49,828 nucleotides of DNA, taken from contig ML986819.1 in the NCBI GenBank assembly GCA_010094045.1, positions 11,396 to 61,223 of the forward strand, in the 5' to 3' direction. Under the pieces are notes generated by a model that worked only from the letters and a program-made list of their open reading frames with translations, was not told where the DNA came from and did not search any database. The DNA is from Lojkania enalia (lineage: Eukaryota > Ascomycota > Dothideomycetes > Pleosporales). A program made the position numbers and the translations under genes. Below are positions 1-9,082 of this stretch, piece after piece (the stretch's first letter is position 1; every line of letters starts with the position of its first letter).

Positions 1-1797
1 GATACTTAAGCTTTTAATAATAATATAATAATAAAATAATAAGAATATAGTCTAGAACGAGAATTAAGTAAACTTAACTCTTTTAACTATTAAAAGAGGT
101 TAAATAAATAGTAAAAAACGTACTACTTTAATATTTAATATAATTTAAACAATTTTATACTAATAATACGCTGGAATCTACTTATAGTATAATTATAAGT
201 CTAACTTAAAAAGACTAATAAAATCTAAAGAGGAGGTTATTATTTAATATATATTTAACCTAGATTTATAAAGATTTATATCTACTTTAGCTACTATATA
301 AGATATAGCTAATAATTTACTTACTAAACGCGGTATAGGCTAGATTAGTATATATTAGCTTAGAAACTTTATTAGATATACTTCTAAGCTTAAGATACGC
401 TTAAATTAGCTTTATAATTACTAGAGAACTTTATATAAAGATCTTAAAGTAATTAAAAGCTAGTTTAACCTTATATAGCGTACTAAAAAGAAGTATAGTA
501 TTATAGATAAGAATATATACAACTTTAATAAATCTAGCTTTTAAATAGGTATTATTTTATTACAACTAGTTATTATAAGTATAGAGAGATATAATTAACT
601 AAAGATAATTTAATTAGGTAATTATAAATAGATTTTAGTAATTTAGAGGGGTAATACTATTAGCTAAATACTCCTACCTTTTATTATTATTACTAGCTAC
701 TACTATCTCTCTATCTAGTACGAAAGTAATAATATATCTAAAAACTAAGCTAGTATAATTAGTAAAAATAGCTAAATAATAAATAAACTTAATATTAAGT
801 AGTTAAAGTATTTTTATAGATATATAAGAGATTATATAGTAAATACGCGTTAACTACTAATCTTTAATAGCTATAACAGCTATAACTCGCTTAATTTCTA
901 GAAATTCTACGAGGAATAGAGTATTATTCTACTTTATATACTAGTTTATTTATTATATCTATTATAGCTACTAGATATAAGCTACTTTTTACTATTAAAG
1001 TATATATATAAAAATTAGATCTTAGTCTTAGTATATAATTATATTAACTATATTATAAAACTTAAGTTCTTTCTAGCCTTTAAAGCTGCTTTTAAGATAT
1101 TAATTATAAAGGATAATATCTATATAAGCTTTTAAGGAGCTAGTCTAGTCCTGTTTAATCTAGAAGTAGTACTTTTAAAGCTTAATATAAAGCTTTATAT
1201 ACTAATACCACTAGTATAAGATAATACCCTATAAGAAGTAAAAATACTAAGTAATACGAGCGAGCTAGAAGCTTAATTAACATTAATTTATAATTGGATT
1301 TAAAGAGATATAAAATCTTCGCTAGCTTCTATTATTAAGAAGCTAAATCAGCTTAAGAAAGGCTCTATAAAAGTAATATATCAGATTAGGTTAATGCGCG
1401 ATGAAATCGTCAGCCTTTAAGAAGCAAATGAAGTAGTAATAAAACAGAAACAGCAGAAAAAAAGGCGGATTTAAGTGTAAGGGACCCTAATAAAAGTATA
1501 AAAACAGATGATTATTACTAAAAAGAATAATAAGAAGGAAACTCGGGCTATAATACGCTAATTTGGGGTATAATTAGGTACGAGGAGATAGCGTAAAGCG
1601 CGCTATAGCCACTACGGTAAGACTGGGCATAATTCTCGAACATGCTAGAAGGATGCAGAGGTTTCTATAGAATAATCGCGCAAGTTATAAATTGCTATTA
1701 TATTACTTGGTTATTGAGCTATACGTATATAAAGGTTGAAAAAGTTGATGGGGTGGACCGCTCGCTTGTATGGGCCGCTCGCTTGTAGGGTACGTTA
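1..1797 (+). mobile_element. F1: pogo/Fot1-type DNA transposon, 5' end cut by window
   Basis: A Tc1/mariner-superfamily (pogo/Fot1) transposon. It aligns over its whole length with the second copy at 5511-7368; window base 1 matches base 5572 there, so only about 61 bases of the left end are missing. The right terminal inverted repeat ends at 1797 with TACGTTA and holds two tandem copies of a CCGCTCGCTTGTA unit about 17 bp apart (about 1758-1787). The first 1.35 kb is heavily TpA-converted, while about 1380-1797 keeps many CpG, CpA and TpG. The family normally duplicates a TA target; the left side cannot be checked. Confidence 0.85.
20..1690 (+). pseudogene. RIP-broken pogo-type transposase (HTH + DDE + zinc knuckle)
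   Basis: Frame-by-frame translation gives the recognisable order of a fungal pogo transposase, interrupted by many TAG/TAA codons. A KSNLKRLIKSKEEV stretch near 207-247 leads into a CENP-B-like DNA-binding region (FNLDL, TLATI). A DDE-core segment DKNIYNFNK lies near 507-535. LLIFNSYNSYNSLNF near 856-900 is the position of a catalytic aspartate block in this family. A basic tail with QKQQKKRRI lies near 1446-1475. The C-terminal RYSHYGKTGHNSRTC near 1601-1650 resembles a CCHC zinc knuckle. It cannot encode an active enzyme. A different family member could also explain the motifs, but the pogo class is firm. Confidence 0.8.
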
Positions 1798-1959
1798 TAA
1801 AATAATCGCGAAGTACGATAATTTATTTTTGACAACCTTGAGCTGGTAACGAGGCTGTATAGATAGCGGAGACGCCTCGTACTATACATCGACTTGATTA
1901 GTAGGCTCGGCTTGCACAAGACTTCCTTTATCGCCAGTTATAGAGCTATACTAGCTAGA
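1798..1959. other. No recognisable feature
   Basis: Sequence of nearly normal base composition between the end of element F1 and a broken transposase tail. No gene, repeat or motif is recognised. The short minus-strand open frame 1719-1919 straddles the transposon end and has no family resemblance. Confidence 0.4.
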
Positions 1960-2240
1960 ATATCGCGCAGCTTGTTAAAGGCTGCTAAATAGCTATACAC
2001 TCAGCAACGATCCTAGCAGAGGAGAATATTTGGCTTCGTGCTACCAACCAGCGCCAATAGTATATTGCCTCTAGAGGCGTTTTGTAGGCCTAACAGGGTC
2101 AATTACTTGTCGCAGAGGCGGAGAGGAGTATCTTGGAGGAAGCCCAAGCCTGGGCTGCCGGCGTACGACAACGAGCGCCACCAACGTGCAGCAAGTATCA
2201 TATTTAAGGCTATAATAGGCGCTAGTATACTATTATGTAG
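1960..2240 (+). pseudogene. C-terminal fragment of a pogo-type transposase
   Basis: One forward frame, crossed by a few TAG/TAA codons, reads as the C-terminal tail typical of fungal pogo transposases. A segment with AEENIWLRATNQRQ (about 2015-2060) is followed by a glutamine/glutamate-rich stretch with LLVAEAERSILEEAQAWAAGVRQRAP (about 2108-2183). It ends in CSKYHI-GYNRR (about 2187-2228), which matches the CxxC...GHNxR zinc-knuckle layout with Cys and His codons changed by C-to-T transitions. No catalytic core precedes it, so this is a truncated relic of a different family from F1. Open frames in other phases here (such as 2038-2334) are shadows. Its 5' and 3' limits are approximate. Confidence 0.6.
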
Positions 2241-2357
2241 AGTAGCTGTCTACAAAATTATATTCTGTCATCTTATATTATTGTTGAGTAATTCTGCATT
2301 AAGTCGCGCCGATTTTGGTAGGGCTGCCGGATGACTGATTTTGCCGGATGAGTGAAA

Positions 2358-2573
2358 ACACCTTTGTTGCTAACATTATGTTTTAATAAACGTACTATCA
2401 ATCATACTCTAACTAGCAGCCGGTCGGTGGCTGGCGCTGGAAGGGCTAGCGAGGTCGGCAGGGCTCGCAGGAAACGTGCTATCAACCATACTCTGGCTGG
2501 CAGTAAGTTTAGCAGCTGTCGCTGGCAGCTGTTTCGGGGCATTATGGTAGGAGCGGTGTAGATACAAAGGTGT
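2358..2573. mobile_element. MITE-like element with 10-bp inverted ends
   Basis: The segment is bounded by a perfect 10-bp inverted repeat, ACACCTTTGT at 2358-2367 and ACAAAGGTGT at 2564-2573. It is 216 bp long and contains two copies of a roughly 32-bp repeat. Size, inverted ends and lack of coding capacity suggest a miniature inverted-repeat transposable element. No convincing target duplication was found at the edges, so a chance inverted repeat is possible. It keeps CpA and TpG and so has not been heavily RIPed. Confidence 0.4.
2388..2503 (+). repeat. Two imperfect direct repeats, 84 bp apart
   Basis: A 32-bp unit beginning AAACGT and ending in a GCAG occurs at 2388-2419 and again at 2472-2503. 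The five differences are all transitions (A/G or T/C). The spacer is G-rich and contains the related words GGCTGGCGCTGG and GGTCGGCAGGGC. This is likely internal structure of the MITE-like unit around it. Confidence 0.7.
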
Positions 2574-2591
2574 CACGGTGTTACCGTGACA
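2571..2591. repeat. 21-bp near-perfect palindrome at a transposon break
   Basis: TGTCACGGT-GTT-ACCGTGACA has 9-bp arms around a 3-base loop. It sits exactly where homology to the truncated pogo fragment (2592-2934) begins, and it overlaps the right edge of the MITE-like unit. Starting with TG and ending with CA, it resembles the abutted ends of an element that was lost, or an excision scar. It could also form a small hairpin. Confidence 0.6.
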
Positions 2592-2934
2592 ACTATCGAT
2601 AATAGGAGGATATCTACGAGACTATAGGTCTAGTATATACTGAATAATAGTCGATTCTTCTAGCTTCGTGAGCTTCTCTAAATTAGGCTCGCAATCGTAC
2701 CATAAAGGTCTACCAGCGCGTCGGTCTCTAAGCGTTATTTGGGGGATATTATAGGTAGCTGCAGCGCTTCGTACGCTTTAAATTTGATCCTAATTAATAG
2801 CTAAAATAGCCAGCAATATCTCACCCTTTTGACATATTAATTGAGGTTGAGGTGGTAGCCGCATCGCGTTGTAAACAGGTTGCAGCTTAGCGAGACAACG
2901 CTGAAGGTAGGCGACTCGCTTGTGAAATACGTTA
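2592..2934 (-). mobile_element. Truncated 5' end of a pogo element (same family as 28022-30067)
   Basis: This stretch aligns with 29505-29760 of the nested pogo element, sharing for example the words TCGGTCTCTAAGCGTTATTT and TAATTAATAGCTAAAATAG. Read on the minus strand it gives a psq/CENP-B-like N-terminus (ILLAILAIN, ATYNIPQITLRDRRAGRPL, TIIQYILDL), with TAG codons. It ends at 2934 in an inverted repeat (GGTAGGCGACTCGCTTGTG then AAATACGTTA) matching that family's terminus. Only the 5' 340 bp remain. CpA and TpG survive better here than in the 28-30 kb copy, so it is a useful near-ancestral reference for that family. Confidence 0.75.
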
Positions 2935-3472
2935 AGAAGTATTTAACAGTACAGCTATACAAAGCTTAATCTAGGTAAAATCTATCGACTTAAATAGAAG
3001 AACCCTTCTATGCTAAGCCCTGCCTGTTCTACCCGTCAGGTTATCCTATTAGTGCCAGGACACCCTGACACTCCTGACAACCTGCTACGGTCATGTAAAC
3101 AAGTTATACCAAGCTTCATTATCCAACCAACCATCGCCCCAGCTTCATAAGAGCCACGACTCTCTGTCTGATTGGTGGTTGCTCATGAATGCAGTCGGCC
3201 AATGTTGGATCGGGCCCAGGCCACAGACGCTGTCCCTCTTGGCGTTCTGTGTTCGTAACAATATATTGGGTGAGCCCGTGTGATGGATAATTAAACACGT
3301 TATAGCCCGCGGAGCACTGACAAAGCCAAGCCGCCTTTATAGGACGCAGTTCCAATCAGGAAGGCTACACCGTGCGCATAGCGCGATGAAAAGTGCCAAG
3401 TAACGATATCAGCTATTTCCTCAGTTCTCTCATCTTTCTTCCCTCCTTTCCAGCCTTAGGTGTTACAGGCCA
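2935..3472 (+). promoter_or_regulatory. Promoter and leader region of the MFS transporter gene
   Basis: This is normal-composition intergenic DNA upstream of the only intact gene. It contains three CCAAT-type boxes: ATTGG at 3171-3175 (reverse), CCAAT at 3199-3203 and CCAAT at 3352-3356. A long pyrimidine tract (about 3416-3457, TTTCCTCAGTTCTCTC and on) lies just before the start codon, as is common near transcription starts of filamentous fungi. A short upstream open frame (MKSAK, 3386-3403) lies between the last CCAAT box and the pyrimidine tract. No convincing TATA box is seen. Assignment is by position and motifs only. Confidence 0.55.
3386..3403 (+). promoter_or_regulatory. Possible 5-codon upstream ORF in the leader
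   Basis: ATG AAA AGT GCC AAG TAA lies 69 bases before the transporter start codon. If transcription starts upstream of 3386, ribosomes would meet this ATG first, which in fungi can damp translation of the main frame. If transcription starts in or after the pyrimidine tract at 3416-3457, it is irrelevant. Confidence 0.3.
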
Positions 3473-4963
3473 ATGTCCACAGAAAAGCCAGAAGACGATG
3501 GCGAAAGGCCGTGTCCGTCGATATTACACTTTACGGTCTTCACTTCCAACGAACGCCGTTACCTCACGTATCTGCTTGGATACCTTACGCTGGCCTCGTC
3601 ATTGACAGCAACCATATATTTCCCGCTGATCGAGCCTCTGAGTCATCAGTACGATGTCTCAATCCAAGCTATTAATCTCACAATAACGCTATACGTGGTG
3701 TTCCAAGCGCTTTCCCCAGGCGTCTTTGCGCCTATATCGGACTCTTTCGGCCGGCGACCAGTGTTACTTATTACCTTTTTCATCTACTGCGTTGCAAGCT
3801 TAGGTCTCTCTTTCAATACACGCAGTTACATCGCTCTACTGCTCTTACGAGCACTTCAAAGTATTGGCGGCTCAGCTGTGATATCGCTAGCTTACGCCGT
3901 TGTGGCAGACGTCTCTGTGCCAGCGGAACGAGGCAAAATACTTGGTCCAATGCTTGCATCCACTAACTTAGGTCCATGCTTCGGACCCGTGATTGGTGGT
4001 AGCATTGCGTTGTCAACGAAAGATACGCAATGGTGTTTCTGGGTTCTTCTTATCTTCGGTGCGTCGTCGCTTTGCTTGATTGGCTGGACAATGCCAGAGA
4101 CCGGAAGAAGTATTGTGGGCAATGGAGCAGTCCGACCGCATCCGGTCTGGAGAACATGGTGGAGCCTTCTCATGAACTCGAATCGAGAACTATGGAACTC
4201 CGGTGAAGCCTCGGTTGGTGATAACGTCGGCAAAACTGGAGTTGGTGTTTTCAGTCTTCCGAACCCGTTCTCTTCCTTACGCCTTATCTGTTACCAAGAC
4301 ACATCCCTTACACTTTGGTCAGCAGCATCCCCATATGCAGTGTGGTACTGCATCCAAATTTCAATTCCTATTATATTTAGTCAACAATATGGGTACGACG
4401 ACCTCTTTGTCAGTTTGTGCTTCTTGTCCGGAGGCACTGGCGTTATTCTCGGCGGATTTCTCGCGGGGCGTCTTATGGATCGGAATTATAAAAAGGTTGC
4501 AGAAAAAGCTGGACTCCTAGTGAATACGATCGTAGGCGATGATTTACGCGAATTTCCCATTGAGATCGCTCGATCACGTGGTTCGTACTTCCTACACCTT
4601 CTATCTGTTTGCGCTCTTGCCGGCTACGGATGGGCTATAGAATGTAGTATCCATCCAAGTGTACCCCTGATTTTCCAGTTCTTCATCGGCATGAAGTGTA
4701 CTATTGTTCTGCAATGGTTCAGCACTTTAATTGTCGACATATTTCCTCGTAAATCCGGGACTGCTGCAGCATCGAACAACATTATGAGATGCACCCTTTC
4801 TGCAATTGCTGTTGCCCTACTCCAGCCCTTGCAAAATAGTCTGGGGAAAGGCTGGATGTTCACATTAATTGGACTCATAGATGGATTGAGTGGAATTTCT
4901 GCTGTTTGGTTATTGCAGAGCAATGGTTTAAAGTGGAGGAGAGAAAGGTTAGAGAACAATTAG
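3473..4963 (+). CDS. MFS transporter, DHA1 (drug:H+ antiporter) type
   Basis: A 496-residue multi-pass membrane protein of the major facilitator superfamily, uninterrupted and apparently intronless. An about 30-residue hydrophilic N-terminus precedes the first helix (about 31-53). The family's motif A is visible at 86-96 (APISDSFGRRP) between helices 2 and 3. Motif C, the antiporter signature, is at 167-176 (GPCFGPVIGG) in helix 5. PETGRSIVGNG at 208-218 after helix 6 is typical of the QDR/AQR1-like DHA1 branch. A long central loop (about 219-285) separates the two six-helix halves, and a second loop (about 342-370) follows the RLMDRNY segment. The inferred role is proton-driven export of a small toxic or secondary compound at the plasma membrane; the substrate cannot be read from sequence. 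The first in-frame ATG was used, and the length suits the family. Its composition is normal, with no RIP. There is no biosynthetic gene nearby to suggest a cluster. Confidence 0.92.
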   Translation: MSTEKPEDDGERPCPSILHFTVFTSNERRYLTYLLGYLTLASSLTATIYFPLIEPLSHQYDVSIQAINLTITLYVVFQALSPGVFAPISDSFGRRPVLLITFFIYCVASLGLSFNTRSYIALLLLRALQSIGGSAVISLAYAVVADVSVPAERGKILGPMLASTNLGPCFGPVIGGSIALSTKDTQWCFWVLLIFGASSLCLIGWTMPETGRSIVGNGAVRPHPVWRTWWSLLMNSNRELWNSGEASVGDNVGKTGVGVFSLPNPFSSLRLICYQDTSLTLWSAASPYAVWYCIQISIPIIFSQQYGYDDLFVSLCFLSGGTGVILGGFLAGRLMDRNYKKVAEKAGLLVNTIVGDDLREFPIEIARSRGSYFLHLLSVCALAGYGWAIECSIHPSVPLIFQFFIGMKCTIVLQWFSTLIVDIFPRKSGTAAASNNIMRCTLSAIAVALLQPLQNSLGKGWMFTLIGLIDGLSGISAVWLLQSNGLKWRRERLENN

Positions 4964-4971
4964 ATACTAGA

Positions 4972-5510
4972 TAACGTATTCTACAAGCGAGCCGCGCACC
5001 TCATCACCTTTTCCTAAGCTTGTGGGCAGGTAGATCAACGACAAATCAGAATACTGGTAAAAGAATACTAGTTTTAGATTGAGTAGAATCTAGATTAACT
5101 TCTTACAGGTTCATGAATTAAGGCTAGGCTCCATATAGCGTCTACAGAGCGTTGTAACCTATCTGCTTTAACCTGATTATACAGCCTTTGCGCGCCTTTA
5201 GCTATTAGCCTGCTCTATAGCCCCCCTATTATTAATTATTCTTCCTCCTAAAATTGTAAGGCTTTTATACTTCTTAATTTTCTTCTTACTACGCTGCCTG
5301 CGCTTTATAGTAACTTCTAGAGCTCTCTAAAGGCTAGACCTAATCATATAGTAGTACTGCCTTATACCCTATCTGCCGGAACTTTAAGTAAGCTAATATA
5401 CTATATAGATTATAAACGTAGGAGAATAATCTATATACCTATAAATCCTCTTATAAACTAGAGCTAACTAAGTACCTAGCTCTTACGCGTTCCTAGATAT
5501 TTCTAACTAT
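4972..5510 (-). mobile_element. F0: 3' part of a minus-strand pogo element, split by F2
   Basis: It begins 8 bases after the transporter stop codon with TAACGTATTCTACAAGCGAG, a terminal repeat of the same style as the other pogo ends in the window (shared core ACAAGCGAG). On the minus strand it reads as a transposase C-terminus: a basic stretch TIKRRQRSKKKIKKYKSLTI (about 5265-5325), then CRRY...LNS-TCKK, which fits a degraded CCHC knuckle (about 5100-5150). The element is interrupted at 5511 by F2 and seems to resume at 7369. Mutation is moderate near 4972-5240 and heavy beyond, so this marks the right-hand RIP border of the gene island. Confidence 0.65.
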
Positions 5511-7368
5511 TAATATACCTTATAAGCGAGCGGCCTATATAAGTAAGCGGTCTACCCTATTACTAAAACGCGATACTTAAGCTTTTAACAACGATATAAT
5601 AACGAAATAATAAGAATACAGCCTAAAACGAGAATTAAGTAAACTTAGCCCTCTCAGCTACTAAAAGTAGCTAAATAAATAGCGAAAGATACGCTACTTT
5701 AATATTTAATATAATTTAAACGACTATATACTAATAATACACCGGAATCTACTTATAGTACAATTATAAGCCTAACTCGAAGAGACTAATAAAACCTAAA
5801 GAGGAGGTTATTATTTAATATATATTTAACCTAGATTTGCAAGGATTTGCGTCTACTTTAGCTAATATATAAAATATAGCTAATAGTTTACTTACTAAAC
5901 GTAGTATAGGCTAGATTAGTATATATTAGCCTAGGAACTTTGTTAAACGTACTCCTAAACTTAAAACACGTCTAAATTAGCCTTATAATTGCTAGAAAAC
6001 TCTATATAAAAATTCTAAGGTAATTAAAAGCTAGTTTAAACTTATATAGTATATTAAAGAGAAGTATAGTATTATAGATAAGGGTATATATAACTTTAAC
6101 AAATCTAGCTTTTAAATAAATATTATTTTATTACAACTAGTTATTATAAGTATAAAAAGATATAATTAACTAAAGGTAATTTAATTAGATAATTATAAAT
6201 AGATTTTAGTAATTTAGGGGATTAATACTATTAGCTAGGCGCTTCTACCCTTTATTATTATTACTAGCTACTACTATCTCTCTACCTAGTACGAAAGCGA
6301 TAATATATCTAAGAACCAGGCTATTATAGTTAGTAAAAACGGTTAGATAATAAATAAACTCGATATTAAGTAGTTAAAGTACTTTTATAAGTATATAAAG
6401 GATTATATAGTAGGTATATATTAACTACTAATCTTTAATAACTATAATAGTTATAACTCGCTTAATTTCTAGAAACTCTATAAGAAATAGAGTATTATTC
6501 TACTCTATATACTAGCTTATTTATTATACCTATTATAGCTACTAGATATAGGCTACTTCTTACTATTAAAGCGTATATATAGAAATCAGATCTTAGTCTT
6601 AATATATAATTATATTAACTATATTATAAAACTTAAGTTTTTTTTAGCTTTTAAAACTACTTTTAATATATTAATTATAAAGGATAATATTTATATAAGT
6701 TTTTAAGGAGCTAGTCTAGTCCTATTTAATTTAGAAGCGGTACTTTTAAAACTTAATATAAAGCTTTATATACTAATACTACTAATATAAGATAATACTC
6801 TATAAGAAGTAAAAATACTAAGTAATATATATAAGTTAGAAGCTTAATTAATATTAATTTATAATCGGATTTAATGAGATATAAACTTTTTACTAGCTTC
6901 TATTATTAAGAAACTAAATTAACTTAAAAAAGATTTTAGAAAAGTAATATATTAGATTGGGTTAATATATAATAAAATCGTCAGCCTTTGAGAAGTAAAT
7001 AAAGTAGTAATAAAACGGAAACAGTAGAAAAAAAGGCGGATTTAAGTATAAGAGACCCTAATAAAAGTATAAGAAGAGATAATTATTGCTAAAAAGGATA
7101 ATAAGGAGGAAACTCGGGCTATAATACGCTAATTTAGAGTATAATTAAGTACGAGCGGACAGTATAAAGTATACTATAGCTGCTATAGTAAGACTAGATA
7201 TAATTCTTATATATACTAGAAGGATATAGAAGTTTCTATAGAATAATCGCGTAAGTTATAAATTACTATTATATTACTTAGTTGTTAAGCTATATATATA
7301 TAAAGGTTAAAAAAGTTAATAGAGTAGACTGCTTACTTATATAGGCCGCTCGCTTATAAGGTATGTTA
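5511..7368 (+). mobile_element. F2: complete pogo/Fot1-type element (second copy of F1)
   Basis: A full-length, heavily RIPed copy, about 1.86 kb, with matching terminal inverted repeats. The left end (5511-5556) reads TAATATACCTTATAAGCGAG then CGGCCTATATAAGTAAGCGG; the right end (about 7324-7368) is its reverse complement ending GGTATGTTA. Each end holds two tandem GCGAGCGG/GTAAGCGG-type units 17 bp apart. A TA target pair at each edge fits the pogo family. It split the minus-strand element F0. Confidence 0.9.
5592..7265 (+). pseudogene. RIP-broken pogo-type transposase of F2
   Basis: It has the same domain order as the F1 transposase, with different and more numerous stops. PNSKRLIKPKEE near 5783-5820 precedes the CENP-B-like region. 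The DDE-core block (DKGIYNFNK) lies near 6078-6105, a DDE block (LLIFNNYNSYNSLNF) near 6427-6470, and a basic region with KRKQQKKRRI near 7012-7045. A degraded knuckle lies near 7170-7225, where Cys and His codons have become Tyr. It is non-functional. Comparing it with F1 shows almost only C/T and G/A differences. Confidence 0.8.
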
Positions 7369-7380
7369 GAGCTTTTACTA

Positions 7381-7463
<83 letters not shown>

Positions 7464-8464
7464 TACTACTACTTTAGATAATAGCGTATATAGTTATATA
7501 TTAAGCTTTAATAGTACTATCTCTAGATCTAGAGGTACTAGATTAATACTATAAAGGCTAGACCAGATATTTACTTTTATAATTACCTACTAATAAGCTA
7601 CTTTAAAAATTGGTAGAAATCTAAGCTTTATAATATAATAAATACGATTATAAACTAGCTACTCTATCTAGTAGCTATATATTTACTTTAATAGTAAGAA
7701 GTAGTATATATTTAAAAGCTATAAGAGGTATAATAAATATAATAGTATATATAATATAGGTATTCTCTTATCTATAAATTTTCTAGATATTAAAAAAGAG
7801 ATAACTATTATTACTATTAAGAATTAGTAATATAAAGTACTATTAAGTAAACTATTCTATTAAGAAAACTAAAATTTCTTAATATTCTAAACCTATTAAG
7901 TTTAACCGTTTAAACTATTATTAGAATTATCTAGTATAATATACTAAATATTTATATTTAATATAAGAGATTTAGATTTATATATTATTATATATCTAGT
8001 TAAACTCTCTCTTATCTATTTATATAATAAGCTCTCTTTAAATTCTAGAATATTTTAAAAGTTTTAGTAGCTATCTATACTAATCTTTTATTATATTCTA
8101 TTATTCTATTCTACTATGTCTACTTTCTCTTATACAATTTTTATTAGTTAGTATCTCTACTTACTTTTTAAACTTAGTTATCTAAAAGTTTATAAACGTA
8201 TTTTAGTATAGTATTTATTTAACCTCTTTAATAAACTATATAAACCTACTTTAAATTATTATAAGTAATAAGCTAAAACAATTTTATATAAGTTTTAATT
8301 AAGATAAATATCTAAGTATATTATTTAGAATCTTTAATACCTATAATATTTATAGTATAAAAAGTTCTAGTAGAGTATATAGTTATACTTTAAGGTACTT
8401 AAGTACTATCTATATATTTAAAGGGACTAGTTCTAATATCTTAAAGACTTTTTAATAGTTATTA
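7369..8464 (-). mobile_element. Degenerate pogo transposase sequence, right part of F0 and a further relic
   Basis: Minus-strand translation near 7640-7760 gives YTIIFIIPLIAFKYILLLTIKV, the degraded form of the hydrophobic block after the second catalytic site. This continues the F0 transposase broken at 5510. Near 8340-8464 a second minus-strand segment matches 12500-12636 of element c (shared GTTCTAGTAGAGTATATAGT), so it is the C-terminal part of another copy, cut at 8465 by the insertion of element a. CpA and TpG are absent over long stretches (7981-8100 has neither). The boundary between the two relics, perhaps near 8220, could not be fixed. Confidence 0.5.
7381..7461. repeat. (TAC)27 trinucleotide microsatellite
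   Basis: An uninterrupted TAC tract of 27 units, extended to about 7474 by a slightly broken ACTACT tail. The apparent polytyrosine open frame across it is an artefact. On the strand of the surrounding F0 transposase it reads (GTA)n/(TAG)n, which is what a (CAG)n tract would become if every CpA were converted to TpA. Confidence 0.95.
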
Positions 8465-8714
8465 TAACGTATTCTACTATTAAAATAGCTATTCTATTAA
8501 AGTAGCTACTTTTTCTTAGCATTATAAATACTATATACAAACTATAATAAATTTATAATACAACCTTGTATTAATTTAATAAGAAGGTAGAATTAAGCTT
8601 ACCTTATAGGTATATAAATTAGGCTAATTTAAGAGCGTATAATATACTACTATAGCTTTTAATATACGATATTAATAACTCTCTACTCGATTTTATAAAA
8701 TTATATTTTACCTT
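8465..8714 (+). mobile_element. Element a, left end (pogo-type family A)
   Basis: It starts TAACGTATTCTACTATTAAA, the terminal repeat shared with elements b and c, and runs parallel to the first 280 bp of b (shared words TATAAATTAGGCTAATTTAA and GGTAGAATTAAGCTTA). At 8715 it is cut by element b and resumes at 13911, where TATATAGTTAAATTATAAGAAGC aligns with TATATAACTAAATTACTAGAAGC inside b. This region is non-coding 5' sequence of the element. Confidence 0.8.
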
Positions 8715-8999
8715 TAATATATTCTACTATTAAAGTAGCTAAACTATCGAAGCAGCTACTTTTTTTAGCATTATAAATACTATATACGAACTATAATAAA
8801 TCTATAATATAACCTTCTATTAATTTAATAAAAAGGTAGAATTAAGCTTATCTTACAGGCGTATAAATTAGGCTAATTTAAGAGTATACGACGCGCTACT
8901 ATAGATTTTAATATATAATATTAACAACTTTCTACTCAACTTTATAGAATTGTGTTTCGCTCTTATATATAACTAAATTACTAGAAGCTTATAGTAACT

Positions 9000-9082
9000 A
9001 AAGAATAAATAATCGTATAATATATTCTTAACCTTAATTTATAAGGATTTATACTCTAGCTATATAAGGTAGTAGATATAGC
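9000..9082 (+). pseudogene. Element b transposase, N-terminal piece
   Basis: It reads into the CENP-B-like start of the transposase (CTTAATTTATAAGGATTTAT, corresponding to the LDL-GF block of the other copies). It stops where the LTR element begins; the frame resumes at 10593 with GTAGATAAACTATT. The uninterrupted sister sequence is visible at 13980-14050. Confidence 0.65.

Noticed and set aside
2038..2561. Two short forward open frames (2038-2334 and 2352-2561)
   Set aside because: The first is out of frame with the transposase tail that explains 1960-2240; the second lies in the repeat-containing MITE-like unit. Neither looks like a protein.
3119..3355. 78-codon minus-strand open frame upstream of the transporter
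   Set aside because: No recognisable domain and it overlaps the CCAAT-containing promoter region.
3892..4959. Open frames inside the transporter on other frames (3892-4233, 4203-4520, 4624-4959)
   Set aside because: Shadows of the 496-residue MFS frame, which carries all the family motifs.
7363..7554. 63-codon open frame with a long tyrosine run
   Set aside because: It is only the translation of the (TAC)n microsatellite; nothing outside the run resembles a protein.
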